A stretch of 64,000 nt of DNA from Bacteroidota bacterium (GCA_023458535.1 JAEWYW010000039.1:50368-114367); one strand, 5' to 3'. Positions 16,479 through 26,541 are shown, numbered from the stretch's first letter. Made by a program: numbers and translations. Notes: generated from the sequence alone by a model not told the origin.

Positions 16479-17858
16479 TTATTTAGAATAATTCTCAAAA
16501 AATTGCGGAATACTTTCAATTCCTTTACAGAAATTGAAAAGTCCGTAATGTTCATTGGGAGAATGGATGGCATCAGAATCCAGACCAAAGCCCATTAAAA
16601 CTGATTTTGCCCCTAATACTTTTTCAAACATGGCTGTAATAGGAATACTTCCTCCACTTCTGTAGGGTAAAACTTCTTTGCCAAATGCAGATTCCATTGC
16701 TTTTTTTGCAGCTAAAAATTCCTTAGTGTCACTTTCTAGCACATAAGGCATCCCCCCGTGATGCGGCGTTACCTTTACTTTTACACTTTTAGGCGCTATT
16801 TTTTCAAAATATTTCGAAAATTTCTCCGTAATTTCTTCGGGAGTTTGATTAGGAACCAAACGCATAGAAATCTTAGCAAATGCCTGAGATGCAATAACTG
16901 TTTTTGCACCTTCGCCAGTGTAACCTCCCCAAATTCCATTTACATCTAAAGTGGGTCTTATAGAAGCTCTTTCTAATGTGGTATAACCCTCTTCTCCTTG
17001 AATATCATTTAAACCTATCGATTTTTTATAGCCTTCAGGATCATCTTTTAACTTATTCATTTCTTTACGGTCTGCATCAGAAACTACTAGAACATTATCG
17101 TAAAAACCATCAATGGTAATGTGCCCTTGGTCATCAATTAAATCTCCAATCATCTTGCATAATACATTAATTGGGTTTGGAACGGCACCACCATATAAAC
17201 CAGAATGCAAATCTCTGTTAGGACCTGTAACTTCAACTTCTACATAGCTTAATCCTCGTAAACCAGTTGTTACCGTAGGTTGATCATTAGAATAGATATG
17301 AGTATCAGAAATCAGAATACAGTCACAAGCTAATTTTTCTTTGTTTTCGTTTACAAAATCACCCAAACTCACAGAGCCAACTTCTTCTTCCCCTTCTAAA
17401 ATAAATTTCACATTGCAAGGCAGTGAGTTCGTTTGCATCATGGCTTCAAAAGCTTTCAAGTGCATAAAAAACTGTCCTTTATCATCTGCGGAACCTCTGG
17501 CAAAGATTGCTCCGTCTGGATGTAATTCGGTTTTTTCAATATAAGGTTCAAAAGGTGGTTTTTTCCATAAATCCAATGGATCTGGTGGTTGTACATCGTA
17601 GTGACCGTACACCAAAACAGTTGGAAGATTCTTGTCGATAATTTTATCTCCATAAACAATAGGATAGCCTTTGGTTTGACAAACTTCTACATTATCGGCA
17701 CCTGCTTTTTTTAAATAATCGGCAACAACGTCTGCACATTTCAGAACGTCGTCTTTGTAAGCAGGGTCTGCTGAAATAGAAGGTATTCTTAGAATATCGA
17801 ATAATTCATCAACAAAACGTTGTTTGTTGTCGTTGATGTAATTGAGTGTTTCTTGCAT
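16479..17858 (-). CDS. M20 family metallodipeptidase
   Basis: 459 residues, cytosolic, usual length for the CNDP-like branch. Metal and catalytic residues appear in order: VLVYGHYDVQPP (His86, Asp88), ARGSADDKGQ (bridging Asp), ILEGEEEVGS (catalytic Glu pair) and a C-terminal GLDSDAIHSPNE with the last metal His. The middle holds the dimerization (lid) domain with DLHSGLYGGAV. It hydrolyses dipeptides or short peptides with two zinc or manganese ions. No operon partner is apparent; a terminator follows directly. Confidence 0.93.
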   Translation of the reverse strand: MQETLNYINDNKQRFVDELFDILRIPSISADPAYKDDVLKCADVVADYLKKAGADNVEVCQTKGYPIVYGDKIIDKNLPTVLVYGHYDVQPPDPLDLWKKPPFEPYIEKTELHPDGAIFARGSADDKGQFFMHLKAFEAMMQTNSLPCNVKFILEGEEEVGSVSLGDFVNENKEKLACDCILISDTHIYSNDQPTVTTGLRGLSYVEVEVTGPNRDLHSGLYGGAVPNPINVLCKMIGDLIDDQGHITIDGFYDNVLVVSDADRKEMNKLKDDPEGYKKSIGLNDIQGEEGYTTLERASIRPTLDVNGIWGGYTGEGAKTVIASQAFAKISMRLVPNQTPEEITEKFSKYFEKIAPKSVKVKVTPHHGGMPYVLESDTKEFLAAKKAMESAFGKEVLPYRSGGSIPITAMFEKVLGAKSVLMGFGLDSDAIHSPNEHYGLFNFCKGIESIPQFFENYSK

Positions 17859-17962
17859 ATTTATAGATGTTATTTTGTTAGTATTAGAATGTATTAAGAT
17901 TCCACAAAAACAGTTGAAGATTTAGCTTTGCGAAATTTTTTAATGTATAATGATAAGAAAAA

Positions 17963-18023
17963 TCCCCCAGATTTCACAGATTCACACAGATAAATTTCTG
18001 CGATTACTGTAAAATCTGTGGGA
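17963..18023. repeat. CACAGATT-type interspersed repeat with inverted ends
   Basis: TCCCCCAGATTT (17963-17974) and AAATCTGTGGGA (18012-18023) are inverted copies with one mismatch. Between them CACAGATT-like units recur. It lies in the 188-base gap after the OmpA-like gene and may serve as its terminator. Its composition suggests a dispersed intergenic repeat. Confidence 0.5.
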
Positions 18024-18046
18024 CTTCTTGTATTTTAAAAATGAAA

Positions 18047-18700
18047 TTATTTCGTAAAACGAACAGCCATTTTTCTATCTACTGCTCTTTCTGCATCTGA
18101 AGCTTTTGCATCAACAGTCGCAAATTTGCTTCCATAACCTTCTGCAGAAACTACCTGTGCTCCCACACCTAATTTAGTTAAGCTTTCTTTGATGAAATTT
18201 GCTCTATCTAAAGACAATTTTATATTTTGCGCTTCATCTCCTGTTTTGTCTGTGTAACCTCCGATTTTTATTTTAGCATCTGGATAGGCTTTCAAAATTT
18301 TCGCCAGGTTATCTAACTGAACTTGAGAACCTGCCTCTAACTGATTTGCAGAACCCATCTTGAAGTTCACATTATCAAAATTATACCAAGTATCTTTTAG
18401 GCTTTCTTCAGTTGCAGAAGCATATTGACCGCTTTTTAGGAATTTAATCATGCTGGCTTCCATTCCGTTTGCATAACCTTTTAGAGCAACACCATTAAGG
18501 TCGATATTTACTTGTGCAGGCTTCTCACCATGAGCTGTATGAGCAGCTGTAGCGCCGTGTTCACCGCTTCCTCTTACATCATCGCTATATCTTTCTGTGC
18601 CTTCCTCAAGCTTTAATCTTCCTTTATTTCCTCCTTCTGGAAGCTTCTTACAACCTATTGCTACTGCAGCAACAGCTAAACAGATTACTAATTTTTTCAT
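18047..18700 (-). CDS. OmpA-family peptidoglycan-binding lipoprotein
   Basis: 217 residues from MKKLVICLAVAAVAIGC, a lipoprotein signal with the lipid-bearing Cys17. A longer frame to 18748 lacks sense as a signal. The C-terminal 110 residues are an OmpA-like domain: LDNLAKILKAYPDAKIKIGG, then YTDKTGDEAQNIKLSLDRA with the peptidoglycan-contacting Asp and Arg. It anchors the outer membrane to the cell wall. The N-terminal region (residues 20-110) is unassigned. Confidence 0.87.
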   Translation of the reverse strand: MKKLVICLAVAAVAIGCKKLPEGGNKGRLKLEEGTERYSDDVRGSGEHGATAAHTAHGEKPAQVNIDLNGVALKGYANGMEASMIKFLKSGQYASATEESLKDTWYNFDNVNFKMGSANQLEAGSQVQLDNLAKILKAYPDAKIKIGGYTDKTGDEAQNIKLSLDRANFIKESLTKLGVGAQVVSAEGYGSKFATVDAKASDAERAVDRKMAVRFTK

Positions 18701-18755
18701 TCTGAAATTTTTGATTTTCCAAAAGTAAGAAATATTGCGTTGTAGCACAATTTTT

Positions 18756-19907
18756 TTAGTTTGATTTTAGAATTATTTTGCCTAAAATAGATTGCGTAAA
18801 AATCAAATAATGTGCTCCTCCGTCTTTCAATTTATATTTCTTCTTGATTTCTTCTGGTTTTAAAGGATAGTTTTTGGATATGATGTTGTACTGATCGCCT
18901 TTTTGAATGTTTTTAGCATCTATTTTCTCCACTTTTAATATACGACCGGGAAAGTTTTTAATTGCTTCATTGGAAGTATAAAAATGAGTATTGGGATGAA
19001 GCTTTTTGAGTTGAAATTCATGAGATATGCTGTTGAAAAATCCGGCTTTTAAAATGGAATTATTGGGAATGTAAAAATACTCCATCACATCTGAATATTC
19101 AGCAGTTGAGGCTTTTTCCTTTTCAAAATTTGAAATAAAATCTGGTTCTGAAGAATCAAGATTCACGCATTTAATTTCTATTTCTTGATTGATTTCTTTT
19201 TTACCAAGAAAAATCAAAACTTCTTTGACTTCATTTTTTATTGCAATGATATCAATTCTAAATAATGTAGGAAGTTCAGAAATAAGGTATTTTAAATCAA
19301 TTAATGGTGAAAGCTTGATAATTGTGGTTTCGGAAATTTCCAATAATTGAGTTTGAATTTCTAAAATATTGGGTGATAAATCTTCAAGAAGGAAAACTTT
19401 GTTTTTTTTATCATCTCTGCGGGCAGGATCCAAATACACGACATCAAACTTTTGCGTGTTTTTATCTAGAAATTTTTCAAGATTTTGATTGATGAATTGC
19501 GCATTTCTGTTAAGAATGCTCCAATTGTGTTCAACCAATTTCAATAATTCTGCATTCTGCTCTACCAAGGTCACTTCTTGAAAGTTTTTTGATAGGAAAA
19601 AGGCATCAATTCCTAATCCAGAGGTTAAATCGATAAAGGAATTCCCAGTAATAATATGAGATTTATATTCGGCGGTATTTTGAGATGAAGCCTGTTCCAA
19701 ATTGAGGTGCGGCGGAAAAACAATACCCTCTTTCAATAAAAATGGAAACTTTTTTTCTGCAATTTGTTTGCCTTTGATTTGTTGAGCGATTTCTTGAATA
19801 GAAACATTTTCAAAAGGCGATTTTTTCAACAAAAAAGAATGCAAATCCGCTTTAAGATTTGCATTAATATAGTCTTGAACTTCATTCGAAATAATCTCCT
19901 TATTCAT
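18756..19907 (-). CDS. SAM-dependent methyltransferase with THUMP-like C-terminus
   Basis: 383 residues. A Rossmann methyltransferase core starts near residue 88: FIDLTSGLGIDAFFLSKNF (motif I) and then FDVVYLDPARRDDKKNKVF (motif IV, DPARR). This belongs to the Bacteroidetes class I methyltransferase family annotated as THUMP-like. The substrate is not known, and RNA is a guess from the C-terminal domain. The stop is 55 bases before the lipoprotein gene, and the start is 3 bases from the next gene upstream, suggesting one transcript. Confidence 0.8.
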   Translation of the reverse strand: MNKEIISNEVQDYINANLKADLHSFLLKKSPFENVSIQEIAQQIKGKQIAEKKFPFLLKEGIVFPPHLNLEQASSQNTAEYKSHIITGNSFIDLTSGLGIDAFFLSKNFQEVTLVEQNAELLKLVEHNWSILNRNAQFINQNLEKFLDKNTQKFDVVYLDPARRDDKKNKVFLLEDLSPNILEIQTQLLEISETTIIKLSPLIDLKYLISELPTLFRIDIIAIKNEVKEVLIFLGKKEINQEIEIKCVNLDSSEPDFISNFEKEKASTAEYSDVMEYFYIPNNSILKAGFFNSISHEFQLKKLHPNTHFYTSNEAIKNFPGRILKVEKIDAKNIQKGDQYNIISKNYPLKPEEIKKKYKLKDGGAHYLIFTQSILGKIILKSN

Positions 19908-19910
19908 TTT

Positions 19911-21074
19911 TTATTCAAACATTTCTGCCCAGCGCACTGGTTTAATAGCATCTTTTTGATACATCTCTTCAATTGATTTGGTAGGTTCTAAACTAGGATA
20001 AAGATTCACACCGATCAGCTTTATTCTGCCGTCCTTAACCCATTTTTGCTCTTCAACCGCTTGTTCGTAAATTTTATTTTGAACAATCCCTTGTTTTAGC
20101 ATCTCTAAATAGCCTCCATTATCTTCAATTTCTAAGAAAAGCTCCCAAGATTTTTTTGCAAATTGTTCTGTAATGTCCTCAATATAGTAACTCCCGTTGG
20201 TAGCGTCGCTAAATACATTGATAATGCTTTCGTAGGCTAAAACTATTTGTTGTTTAAATGATATCTCTTCAGATAGTGGTGTTGCATTTTTCAATTTGAA
20301 ATCGTTGGTGAAAACTGCGTCTGCTCCCCCAATCATGGCAGCAGCCAACTCTAAAGTAGAACGAATGAGATTATTTTCTTCATCATTTACAGCTTTATTT
20401 CTCAAAGAAGTTTCAGCGAAAATATATGGAATCTCATTTAGACCATATTCTTTTGAAAGCTGATTGAAAACCAATTTTAAAGCTCTAATCTTTGAAATTT
20501 CAAAAAAATAATTTCTTCCAACAGCAATTCTAAACAATAATTTATTGAAAACTTCTTGTCCGAAAACCTCCACTAATTCTTTGGTTTTTGCCAAAGCAAT
20601 CGCCAACTGCTGGTAAATGGCAGCACCTGCATTTTGATGTAATGCAACATCAACACAAATATTTCTGGAAAAGTCCTTGGCTAATAATTCTTTTGCTAAC
20701 TGCTCTTTTACATCGCCCTTATCTTCATCAAAAACATCAATCAAAGAAAAGTATTGATCAGAATCTTGTGGGGAAATATGCTCAGCAAGGTCTTTGTTGT
20801 TGATAAAAACTACTTTATCTTGCAAATCTTCAACATTTTCATTCAATAAAACAGCGAAAACATTTTCATCCATATCATCATGGTATGTTGAAACCAAGTG
20901 CGTGTTTTCCTCAATTTTACCCAAATTAAGCAGCGGTTTGCTTACAGAATCGTAATAAGGTTTTATGGTAACGCTTTCAAGATTTTCTTTTTCCAGAAGA
21001 GGATAAATATCTTCCGTTTTCAATTGTTTTTTTACAAGGTTCTCCCAGTCTTGAAGTGTTATTTTTTGAGACAT
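19911..21074 (-). CDS. mutA: Methylmalonyl-CoA mutase small subunit
   Basis: 387 residues from MSQKITLQDWENLV. The start at 21074 leaves 13 bases after the FtsB-like stop, while the longer frame to 21113 would overlap that gene. The chain is about the size of the non-cobalamin-binding subunit and follows the TIM-barrel half: AIALAKTKELVEVFG, FRIAVGRNYFFEI, IPYIFAETSLRNKAVND. It forms a heterodimer with the B12-binding large subunit, interconverting methylmalonyl-CoA and succinyl-CoA. The large subunit gene is not seen downstream here. Confidence 0.88.
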   Translation of the reverse strand: MSQKITLQDWENLVKKQLKTEDIYPLLEKENLESVTIKPYYDSVSKPLLNLGKIEENTHLVSTYHDDMDENVFAVLLNENVEDLQDKVVFINNKDLAEHISPQDSDQYFSLIDVFDEDKGDVKEQLAKELLAKDFSRNICVDVALHQNAGAAIYQQLAIALAKTKELVEVFGQEVFNKLLFRIAVGRNYFFEISKIRALKLVFNQLSKEYGLNEIPYIFAETSLRNKAVNDEENNLIRSTLELAAAMIGGADAVFTNDFKLKNATPLSEEISFKQQIVLAYESIINVFSDATNGSYYIEDITEQFAKKSWELFLEIEDNGGYLEMLKQGIVQNKIYEQAVEEQKWVKDGRIKLIGVNLYPSLEPTKSIEEMYQKDAIKPVRWAEMFE

Positions 21075-21087
21075 ACTGTTGATATTA

Positions 21088-21438
21088 TTATTTTGCATTG
21101 GTGCTATCAGCAACCAAGATAAATATTTGTTCGTTAGGTTTCTTCATGAAATAATTTTCGCGAGCGTATTTTTCTTTCTCGGATTTGTTATTCATGAGTT
21201 TTTTGTAGAAATCGTCGTTCTTTTTGTATTCAGTTTTATAATAATGCAACTGATCTTCATATTTTGAGATTTCACCATTCAGTTCATTAATGACCAAAAA
21301 TGATGTTTTATCAAAGAAAATCATCCAGGCTAAAAATAAAAAAATAGTGATGAAATATTTGTTCAAAAAATACTTCTGAATAAATTTTAGCGTCTCAGAT
21401 TTGGGTTTAATGTCTTTTATGAGATCTTTTTCAGCCAT
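21088..21438 (-). CDS. FtsB/DivIC-type septum formation initiator
   Basis: 116 residues with one membrane helix (YFITIFLFLAWMIFFD, about residues 28-45) and then a coiled coil (LNGEISKYEDQLHYYKTEY) and the short conserved tail YARENYFMKKPNEQIF. This is the bitopic divisome protein that pairs with FtsL/FtsQ. It is four bases after uridine kinase and 13 before mutA, a tight operon. Confidence 0.85.
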   Translation of the reverse strand: MAEKDLIKDIKPKSETLKFIQKYFLNKYFITIFLFLAWMIFFDKTSFLVINELNGEISKYEDQLHYYKTEYKKNDDFYKKLMNNKSEKEKYARENYFMKKPNEQIFILVADSTNAK

Positions 21439-21442
21439 AGTT

Positions 21443-22057
21443 TTATGGTTTTCTCAATGAATTTTTAATAACTGTAGTTAAAAAATCTATGGCAACAGAA
21501 TTTTGTTTCATGTTAGGAATAATGAGGTCTGCTTCATTTTTTGAAGGCTCAATAAACTCCTGATGCATAGGTTTTAATGTTGTCTGATAACGATGAAGAA
21601 CTTCGTTTAAATCTCTTCCTCGCTCCTGTGTATCTCTGCGGATTCGGCGAATTAACCTTTCGTCTGAATCTGCATGAACAAAAACTTTCAAATCAAGCTC
21701 CTTCAAAAGCTCTTTATTGGTCAAAACCAATATTCCTTCCACTACCAAAACACTTTTGGGCTCAACGACAACATGATCTCCTGTTCTGGAATGTGTTACA
21801 AAGCTGTAAATAGGTTGGTCGATGGCCTCGTTGTTCTTTAAGGCTTTAACATGCTGAATCAATAAATCGAAGTCTATTGACTTGGGATGATCGTAATTTA
21901 AAGCTTCTCTTTCTGTGAGCGTTAAATGTTGATTGTCGTGGTAATAATTATCTTGAGAAAGAATATTCATCCCTCCCAAATCCAATTGCTGAATAATTTT
22001 ATCAACCACGGTTGTTTTTCCAGAGCCAGTACCTCCTGCAATTCCTATTACGAGCAT
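21443..22057 (-). CDS. udk: Uridine kinase
   Basis: 204 residues. The P-loop GIAGGTGSGKTTVVD at about 5-19 begins the chain, followed by LSQDNYYHD (substrate-binding), NYDHPKSIDFDLL and RRIRRDTQERGRD (lid). It phosphorylates uridine and cytidine in pyrimidine salvage. It is first in the run udk-ftsB-mutA-methyltransferase, with a -7 box 15 bases upstream. Confidence 0.96.
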   Translation of the reverse strand: MLVIGIAGGTGSGKTTVVDKIIQQLDLGGMNILSQDNYYHDNQHLTLTEREALNYDHPKSIDFDLLIQHVKALKNNEAIDQPIYSFVTHSRTGDHVVVEPKSVLVVEGILVLTNKELLKELDLKVFVHADSDERLIRRIRRDTQERGRDLNEVLHRYQTTLKPMHQEFIEPSKNEADLIIPNMKQNSVAIDFLTTVIKNSLRKP

Positions 22058-22071
22058 TTAAAACGTTTTTG

Positions 22072-22079
22072 CAAAGATA
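22072..22079 (-). promoter_or_regulatory. Bacteroidetes -7 box of udk
   Basis: TATCTTTG read on the minus strand, 15 bases before the udk start, fits the TAnnTTTG consensus. It would drive the udk operon with a very short leader. Confidence 0.5.
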
Positions 22080-22131
22080 GGTAAATGATGAATATAGGTC
22101 GTTAAAATCTAACGAATATTCAACAGATTAT

Positions 22132-23022
22132 TTATTTTTTTACCATCGATTTCGCTAACAAAAGTCCTTTTTTTCCAACTTCTAAGATAGCGAAAACAAC
22201 AATACCAATTGCCAAACCTATTAGCGCTTCTTTAATCATCGGGTAAATATTGGGCATGATATGATGGAAATAGTCAATATTATGAACAAAAATTCCCCCA
22301 GAAACCAATATTAGTGCGATCGTACCTACAACGCCTAGAATTTTAATGATTACGGGAAGCATTTTTACCAAACCATGACCGACCTTAGAAATGATGCCTT
22401 TATCATTAGATCTATCAATCAATCTAAATCCGGCATCGTCCATTCTCACAATCAATGCTACGATACCGTAAACACCAACAGTTGCTAAAACCGCTACGAT
22501 ACAGACGGTAATGATCTGTATATTCAACGGTTGTTTCATCACACTTCCTAACGCTATAATTACAATTTCAATCGATAGAATAAAGTCTGTGGTAATGGCA
22601 CCTTTGATCTTCTTTTTCTCCTCATTTTCAGGTAAGTGATGCTCCAATGCCTCTGTCATATTATTTTCGTGATGCTCCTCTCCTTTTCTGTGAAATAAAA
22701 AATGAATAATTTTTTCAACACCTTCATAGGCCAAATAACATCCTCCCGCAATTAAAACATACTTAATTACAACCGGAAAAAAGGCATTTAATAGTAGAGC
22801 TATGGGAACGATAATCGCTTTATTCAATAGAGATCCTTTAGTGATTGCCCACAAAACAGGAAGTTCACGAGAAGAAACAAAACCAGTAGCTTTTTCCGCA
22901 TTCACAGCCAGATCGTCGCCCAAAATTCCTGCCGTTTTCTGTGTAGCTACCTTACTTGCCACCGCAACGTCATCCATTAGTGCTGCTATATCATCTAAAA
23001 TTGCAAAAATCCCTGAAGCCAT
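22132..23022 (-). CDS. DUF808 family inner-membrane protein
   Basis: 296 residues. The start MASGIFAILDDIAALMDDVA is a hallmark of the DUF808/YedI family, followed by VASKVATQKTAGILGDDLAVN. Five to seven membrane segments follow, with a charged loop (HRKGEEHHENNMTEALEHH) near residue 115. Function is unknown; it has been annotated as a putative transporter. It is a single gene with its own upstream region of 192 bases shared with the divergent T9SS gene. Confidence 0.88.
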   Translation of the reverse strand: MASGIFAILDDIAALMDDVAVASKVATQKTAGILGDDLAVNAEKATGFVSSRELPVLWAITKGSLLNKAIIVPIALLLNAFFPVVIKYVLIAGGCYLAYEGVEKIIHFLFHRKGEEHHENNMTEALEHHLPENEEKKKIKGAITTDFILSIEIVIIALGSVMKQPLNIQIITVCIVAVLATVGVYGIVALIVRMDDAGFRLIDRSNDKGIISKVGHGLVKMLPVIIKILGVVGTIALILVSGGIFVHNIDYFHHIMPNIYPMIKEALIGLAIGIVVFAILEVGKKGLLLAKSMVKK

Positions 23023-23181
23023 ATTTTCTTTATGTTTTTTTAGAAAGCAAAAGTATTAAATGAAATTGATTTTTTATGTAAATTTTTATTATGAGTACTA
23101 CGTTTTTCAAAATTCTTAATTGTAAACTAATATAATAGGAAAATATGTATCTTTTTTACTTCAACTATACTTAAATATTAG

Positions 23182-23189
23182 TATTTTTG
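23182..23189 (+). promoter_or_regulatory. Bacteroidetes -7 box of the T9SS type B gene
   Basis: TATTTTTG, 26 bases before the ATG at 23215, fits TAnnTTTG. No clear -33 TTG is visible. Confidence 0.35.
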
Positions 23190-23214
23190 AAAAAAATTCT
23201 AAACAATTAATAAT

Positions 23215-26200
23215 ATGAAAAGATTTTTCCTCTTTTTTTTCTTATTGATTCTCAATGTTAATTCTGTATTTGCTCAGAGAGATACAGATCATTGGATCGC
23301 ACCTTACTACGACACATCAAGTACATCTGCTACCAATTACCATCATGGACTTTATTTGTCTACAGATTCTTTAACTCCCTTCGAGGTAAAGATCTACAAT
23401 AACAATGTACAAATTGGAGCCGTAACTATTAGTAAAGGAGCACCACAGGTATACTTTGTAGCAGCGCCAATGATTCGCACCTCGAGTGCTGATGATGCTT
23501 TCACTGTAATTACTAAGGGATTACACCTTCATGGCGAGAAACCTTTTTATGCATCTATGAGAGTTGCACAGTCAAATTATGGTTCGCATGGTGAGATAGT
23601 TACCAGCAAGGGAAAGGCAGGTGTAGGTAGAAAATTTTATGTTGCTTATACTCCACAAAGTATCAATAACAGTACAAGTTTTACTGCAGGGATGTTAGCC
23701 ACTGAAAATAATACAACAATAAACGTATCATGGAACACTACAGGAGTAACATTTGTAACAGGTGGTGTAACGGCAAATAATTTGACCATAATTCTGAATA
23801 AAGGAGAATCTTTTCTTTTAGCAGGATTATGCACAATTGCAGGTAATAAATCCGGTTTTATTGGTGCTAAAATTGAGTCTGATAAACCTATAACCTTAAC
23901 CAATGGAAATTCAAATGGTAATTTTGGGGGAGTTTCAAGTAGCGGATCCGACCTGATTTTAGACCAATCCGTTCCTGTAGAGAGACTAGGAAACACTTTT
24001 GCAATCGTTAAAACTTTATCAACTGATCCCACAAGAAATCCAGAAGGAGCAATTGTAGTTGCTACCGAAAATAACACACAGATTTTTGTTAACGGTTCGC
24101 CAACTCCCCTCACGACAATTAATGAAGGAGAATGGTACTGGATAAAGGACACCAACTATGTTTCTCAAGGGACTGACCATTCTAATATGTTTATTAGCAC
24201 CACTAAAAACGTATATCTATATCAACTTGTAACAATAACTGACAGCAATGCAACGAACGGTTACAATTACATTCCACCATTGAATTGTTTTCTACCAAGA
24301 AAAATAGATGAGATTGGTAAGATTTCTGAAATGCCCAACTCCGCAAATTCAGGTGGAACACCAACAGGAACTTCGTCCACACCTTTCAGGTTCAAACTTA
24401 ATATTTTAACTGAAGCGGGAGCCACTGTGACTGTTAACGGTGTGCCTCCAACTGCAGCTCAGGGGCCTTTTCCCTTAACAGGAAATACCCAATGGGTAAC
24501 ATATGCAGTTCCAAATATTACGGGGAATATCACAGTAGTTTCAAATAAAGCGGTAACGGCAGGGGTTAATGGTGGCTATAGCACGGCTGGTTATGGTGGT
24601 TACTTTGCGGGATTTTCCTCTGTACCTGCCATCTCAAAAAAAGTGGGTGAGTGTTTACCAGGATTAGTTCTAGAAGTTGATGATCACTTTGAAACGTATC
24701 AGTGGTATTTAAATGGGGTTGCAATTCCAGGAGCAACATTTAATACTTATACTCCAACTCAGGTAGGAAATTATACTGTAAGAGTTACTATGGGTTCTTG
24801 TACACCAGTTACTACTCCGCCTTTAAAAGTTGAAAATTGTACAGTTGAAAACCCACAAAATGTTACAATTTGCGGATCCAAAACTTTCCCATTGCAGTTT
24901 TCAAGTTCAACGCAGACTCCTGTGACGAGTACTGTAACTATAATTACTCCACCAGCAAATGGAACAGCAACAATTGATCCTCTAACTGGCGCAGTAACAT
25001 ATACACCAACTCCAGGTTATGCAGGACCAGATACTTTAGTGTATAAATTTTGTGGAAACAATGTTGATTTCCCAGACTGCGAACAAATGATTTTGAACTT
25101 AAATGTTGTTCCTTTTATCATGAAAGACGTATTTTTATATGCTTGTGAATATGAAGGTAAAGCGGTATTTAACTTAGATGATGCAGATGTTACAGACTAC
25201 CCTACTGTAGTGAAAACCTATTATACAAGCTTAGCCGATGCTCAAGCAGGGACTAATCAGATTCAAAATCCTACTGCATATTTATCAGCAGAAACCGAAA
25301 TTTATGTGAAGGGGGTGACACCAGAAGGATGTTCTACGATATCAATTATTAGATTAAAATTAAAAATTCAAAGTTTAAATTTAGTTGATGCAACTTTAAA
25401 ATCATGCTATATTGAGAGTAATCCAACGACAGCTTTATTCGATTTAACTACGGCTGTTGTAGGTGGTACAGGTGCCCTAACAAAGCACTACTACCCTTCT
25501 TCTTACGATGCATTTTATCAAACTAATGAAATTCTTAACCCAGCAACTTATATCGCTCCAAACGGTGTCGTATACGTAAGAGTTAAGAGTACAAGTTTTG
25601 AATGTTTCAATATTGCTAAGATACATCTTGTAGTGCTACCACCATCTCCATCGCCACAATTGGTTGATAAAACGATTTGTATGGAAGATACCACTACATT
25701 AGATGCAGGACCTGGGTATGCTAGTTATACTTGGAGTACAGGAGAAACCACACAATCCATTAATAATGTAAGTGTTGGATCTTATTGGGTTCTGTTAAAA
25801 TCAAGGGAAGGTGATTGCGTCACTAAGCAAGAAGTTAAAGTATATCCGTTCAAATCGCCAGTAATATCCAATATCGAAATTGGTAATGGCAAAATCACAA
25901 TATCTGTGGTAGGAGGTTCTGCTCCTTATAAATATTCAATTGATAAAATCACTTGGCAAGATTCTAATACATTCGAAAACATCGCAAGAGGTGTTTATAA
26001 AGTATATGTAAAAGATTCTAATGATTGTGACCCTATTGAAATTGAAGTAACAGTTCCTAATATTACAAACGTTATTACGCCTAATGGAGATGGTTTTAAT
26101 GACACTATTGATCTGTCTGGACTAGCATCAAAGAAAAATCTTGAAATGAGTATTTATGATCGTTATGGTGTAAAAATCCATCAGGCCGACAAGAGCAATA

Positions 26201-26340
26201 AGTATGTTTGGAATGGAACCATAAAAGGAGAGAGATTGAGCACTGGCACTTATTGGTACACCATCACATGGAACGAAAACGACAGCAAGTCTACCCCTGT
26301 GAAATATTCAGGATGGATTTTACTTAAAAATAAGGAATAA
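23215..26340 (+). CDS. Large surface protein with T9SS type B sorting domain
   Basis: 1041 residues. The signal peptide is MKRFFLFFFLLILNVNSVFA. Residues 30-460 resemble the N-terminal IgGFc-binding-like beta region found in Bacteroidetes adhesin-like proteins. Then come Ig/PKD-like modules, including a cadherin-type ITPPANGTATIDPLTGAV and a GYASYTWSTGETTQSI module. The last 85 residues are the gliding-type (CHU_C) sorting domain: ITPNGDGFNDTIDLSGL, IYDRYGVKIH, GTYWYTITW. It should be exported by type IX secretion and attached to the surface; a role in adhesion is inferred. It is transcribed alone, with a terminator just after the stop. Confidence 0.88.
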   Translation: MKRFFLFFFLLILNVNSVFAQRDTDHWIAPYYDTSSTSATNYHHGLYLSTDSLTPFEVKIYNNNVQIGAVTISKGAPQVYFVAAPMIRTSSADDAFTVITKGLHLHGEKPFYASMRVAQSNYGSHGEIVTSKGKAGVGRKFYVAYTPQSINNSTSFTAGMLATENNTTINVSWNTTGVTFVTGGVTANNLTIILNKGESFLLAGLCTIAGNKSGFIGAKIESDKPITLTNGNSNGNFGGVSSSGSDLILDQSVPVERLGNTFAIVKTLSTDPTRNPEGAIVVATENNTQIFVNGSPTPLTTINEGEWYWIKDTNYVSQGTDHSNMFISTTKNVYLYQLVTITDSNATNGYNYIPPLNCFLPRKIDEIGKISEMPNSANSGGTPTGTSSTPFRFKLNILTEAGATVTVNGVPPTAAQGPFPLTGNTQWVTYAVPNITGNITVVSNKAVTAGVNGGYSTAGYGGYFAGFSSVPAISKKVGECLPGLVLEVDDHFETYQWYLNGVAIPGATFNTYTPTQVGNYTVRVTMGSCTPVTTPPLKVENCTVENPQNVTICGSKTFPLQFSSSTQTPVTSTVTIITPPANGTATIDPLTGAVTYTPTPGYAGPDTLVYKFCGNNVDFPDCEQMILNLNVVPFIMKDVFLYACEYEGKAVFNLDDADVTDYPTVVKTYYTSLADAQAGTNQIQNPTAYLSAETEIYVKGVTPEGCSTISIIRLKLKIQSLNLVDATLKSCYIESNPTTALFDLTTAVVGGTGALTKHYYPSSYDAFYQTNEILNPATYIAPNGVVYVRVKSTSFECFNIAKIHLVVLPPSPSPQLVDKTICMEDTTTLDAGPGYASYTWSTGETTQSINNVSVGSYWVLLKSREGDCVTKQEVKVYPFKSPVISNIEIGNGKITISVVGGSAPYKYSIDKITWQDSNTFENIARGVYKVYVKDSNDCDPIEIEVTVPNITNVITPNGDGFNDTIDLSGLASKKNLEMSIYDRYGVKIHQADKSNKYVWNGTIKGERLSTGTYWYTITWNENDSKSTPVKYSGWILLKNKE

Positions 26341-26361
26341 TATAATTTTAAAATAAAAGAT

Positions 26362-26392
26362 AAGCAGCCTATAATTTAGGCTGCTTTTTTAT
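26362..26392 (+). terminator. Terminator of the T9SS type B gene
   Basis: AAGCAGCCT (26362-26370) and AGGCTGCTT (26378-26386) form a perfect stem followed by T residues. The 150 bases after it, up to the tRNA terminator, show nothing else. Confidence 0.8.
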
Positions 26393-26541
26393 TGTTTAGA
26401 TTTTCAAATATGAAAAAGAGATGATTTTACTTTAATATAAATAATAACATATATTTATTTAATAATGTCCATTAATACTATTTTTATTCACAAATATTCC
26501 TTGCATCTTTATTTAACATTAAATCGCTTAAATCCACACAT

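Noticed and set aside
23646..24155. Minus-strand frame of 169 codons inside the T9SS type B gene
   Set aside because: Complement of a real repetitive gene; no start context or family.
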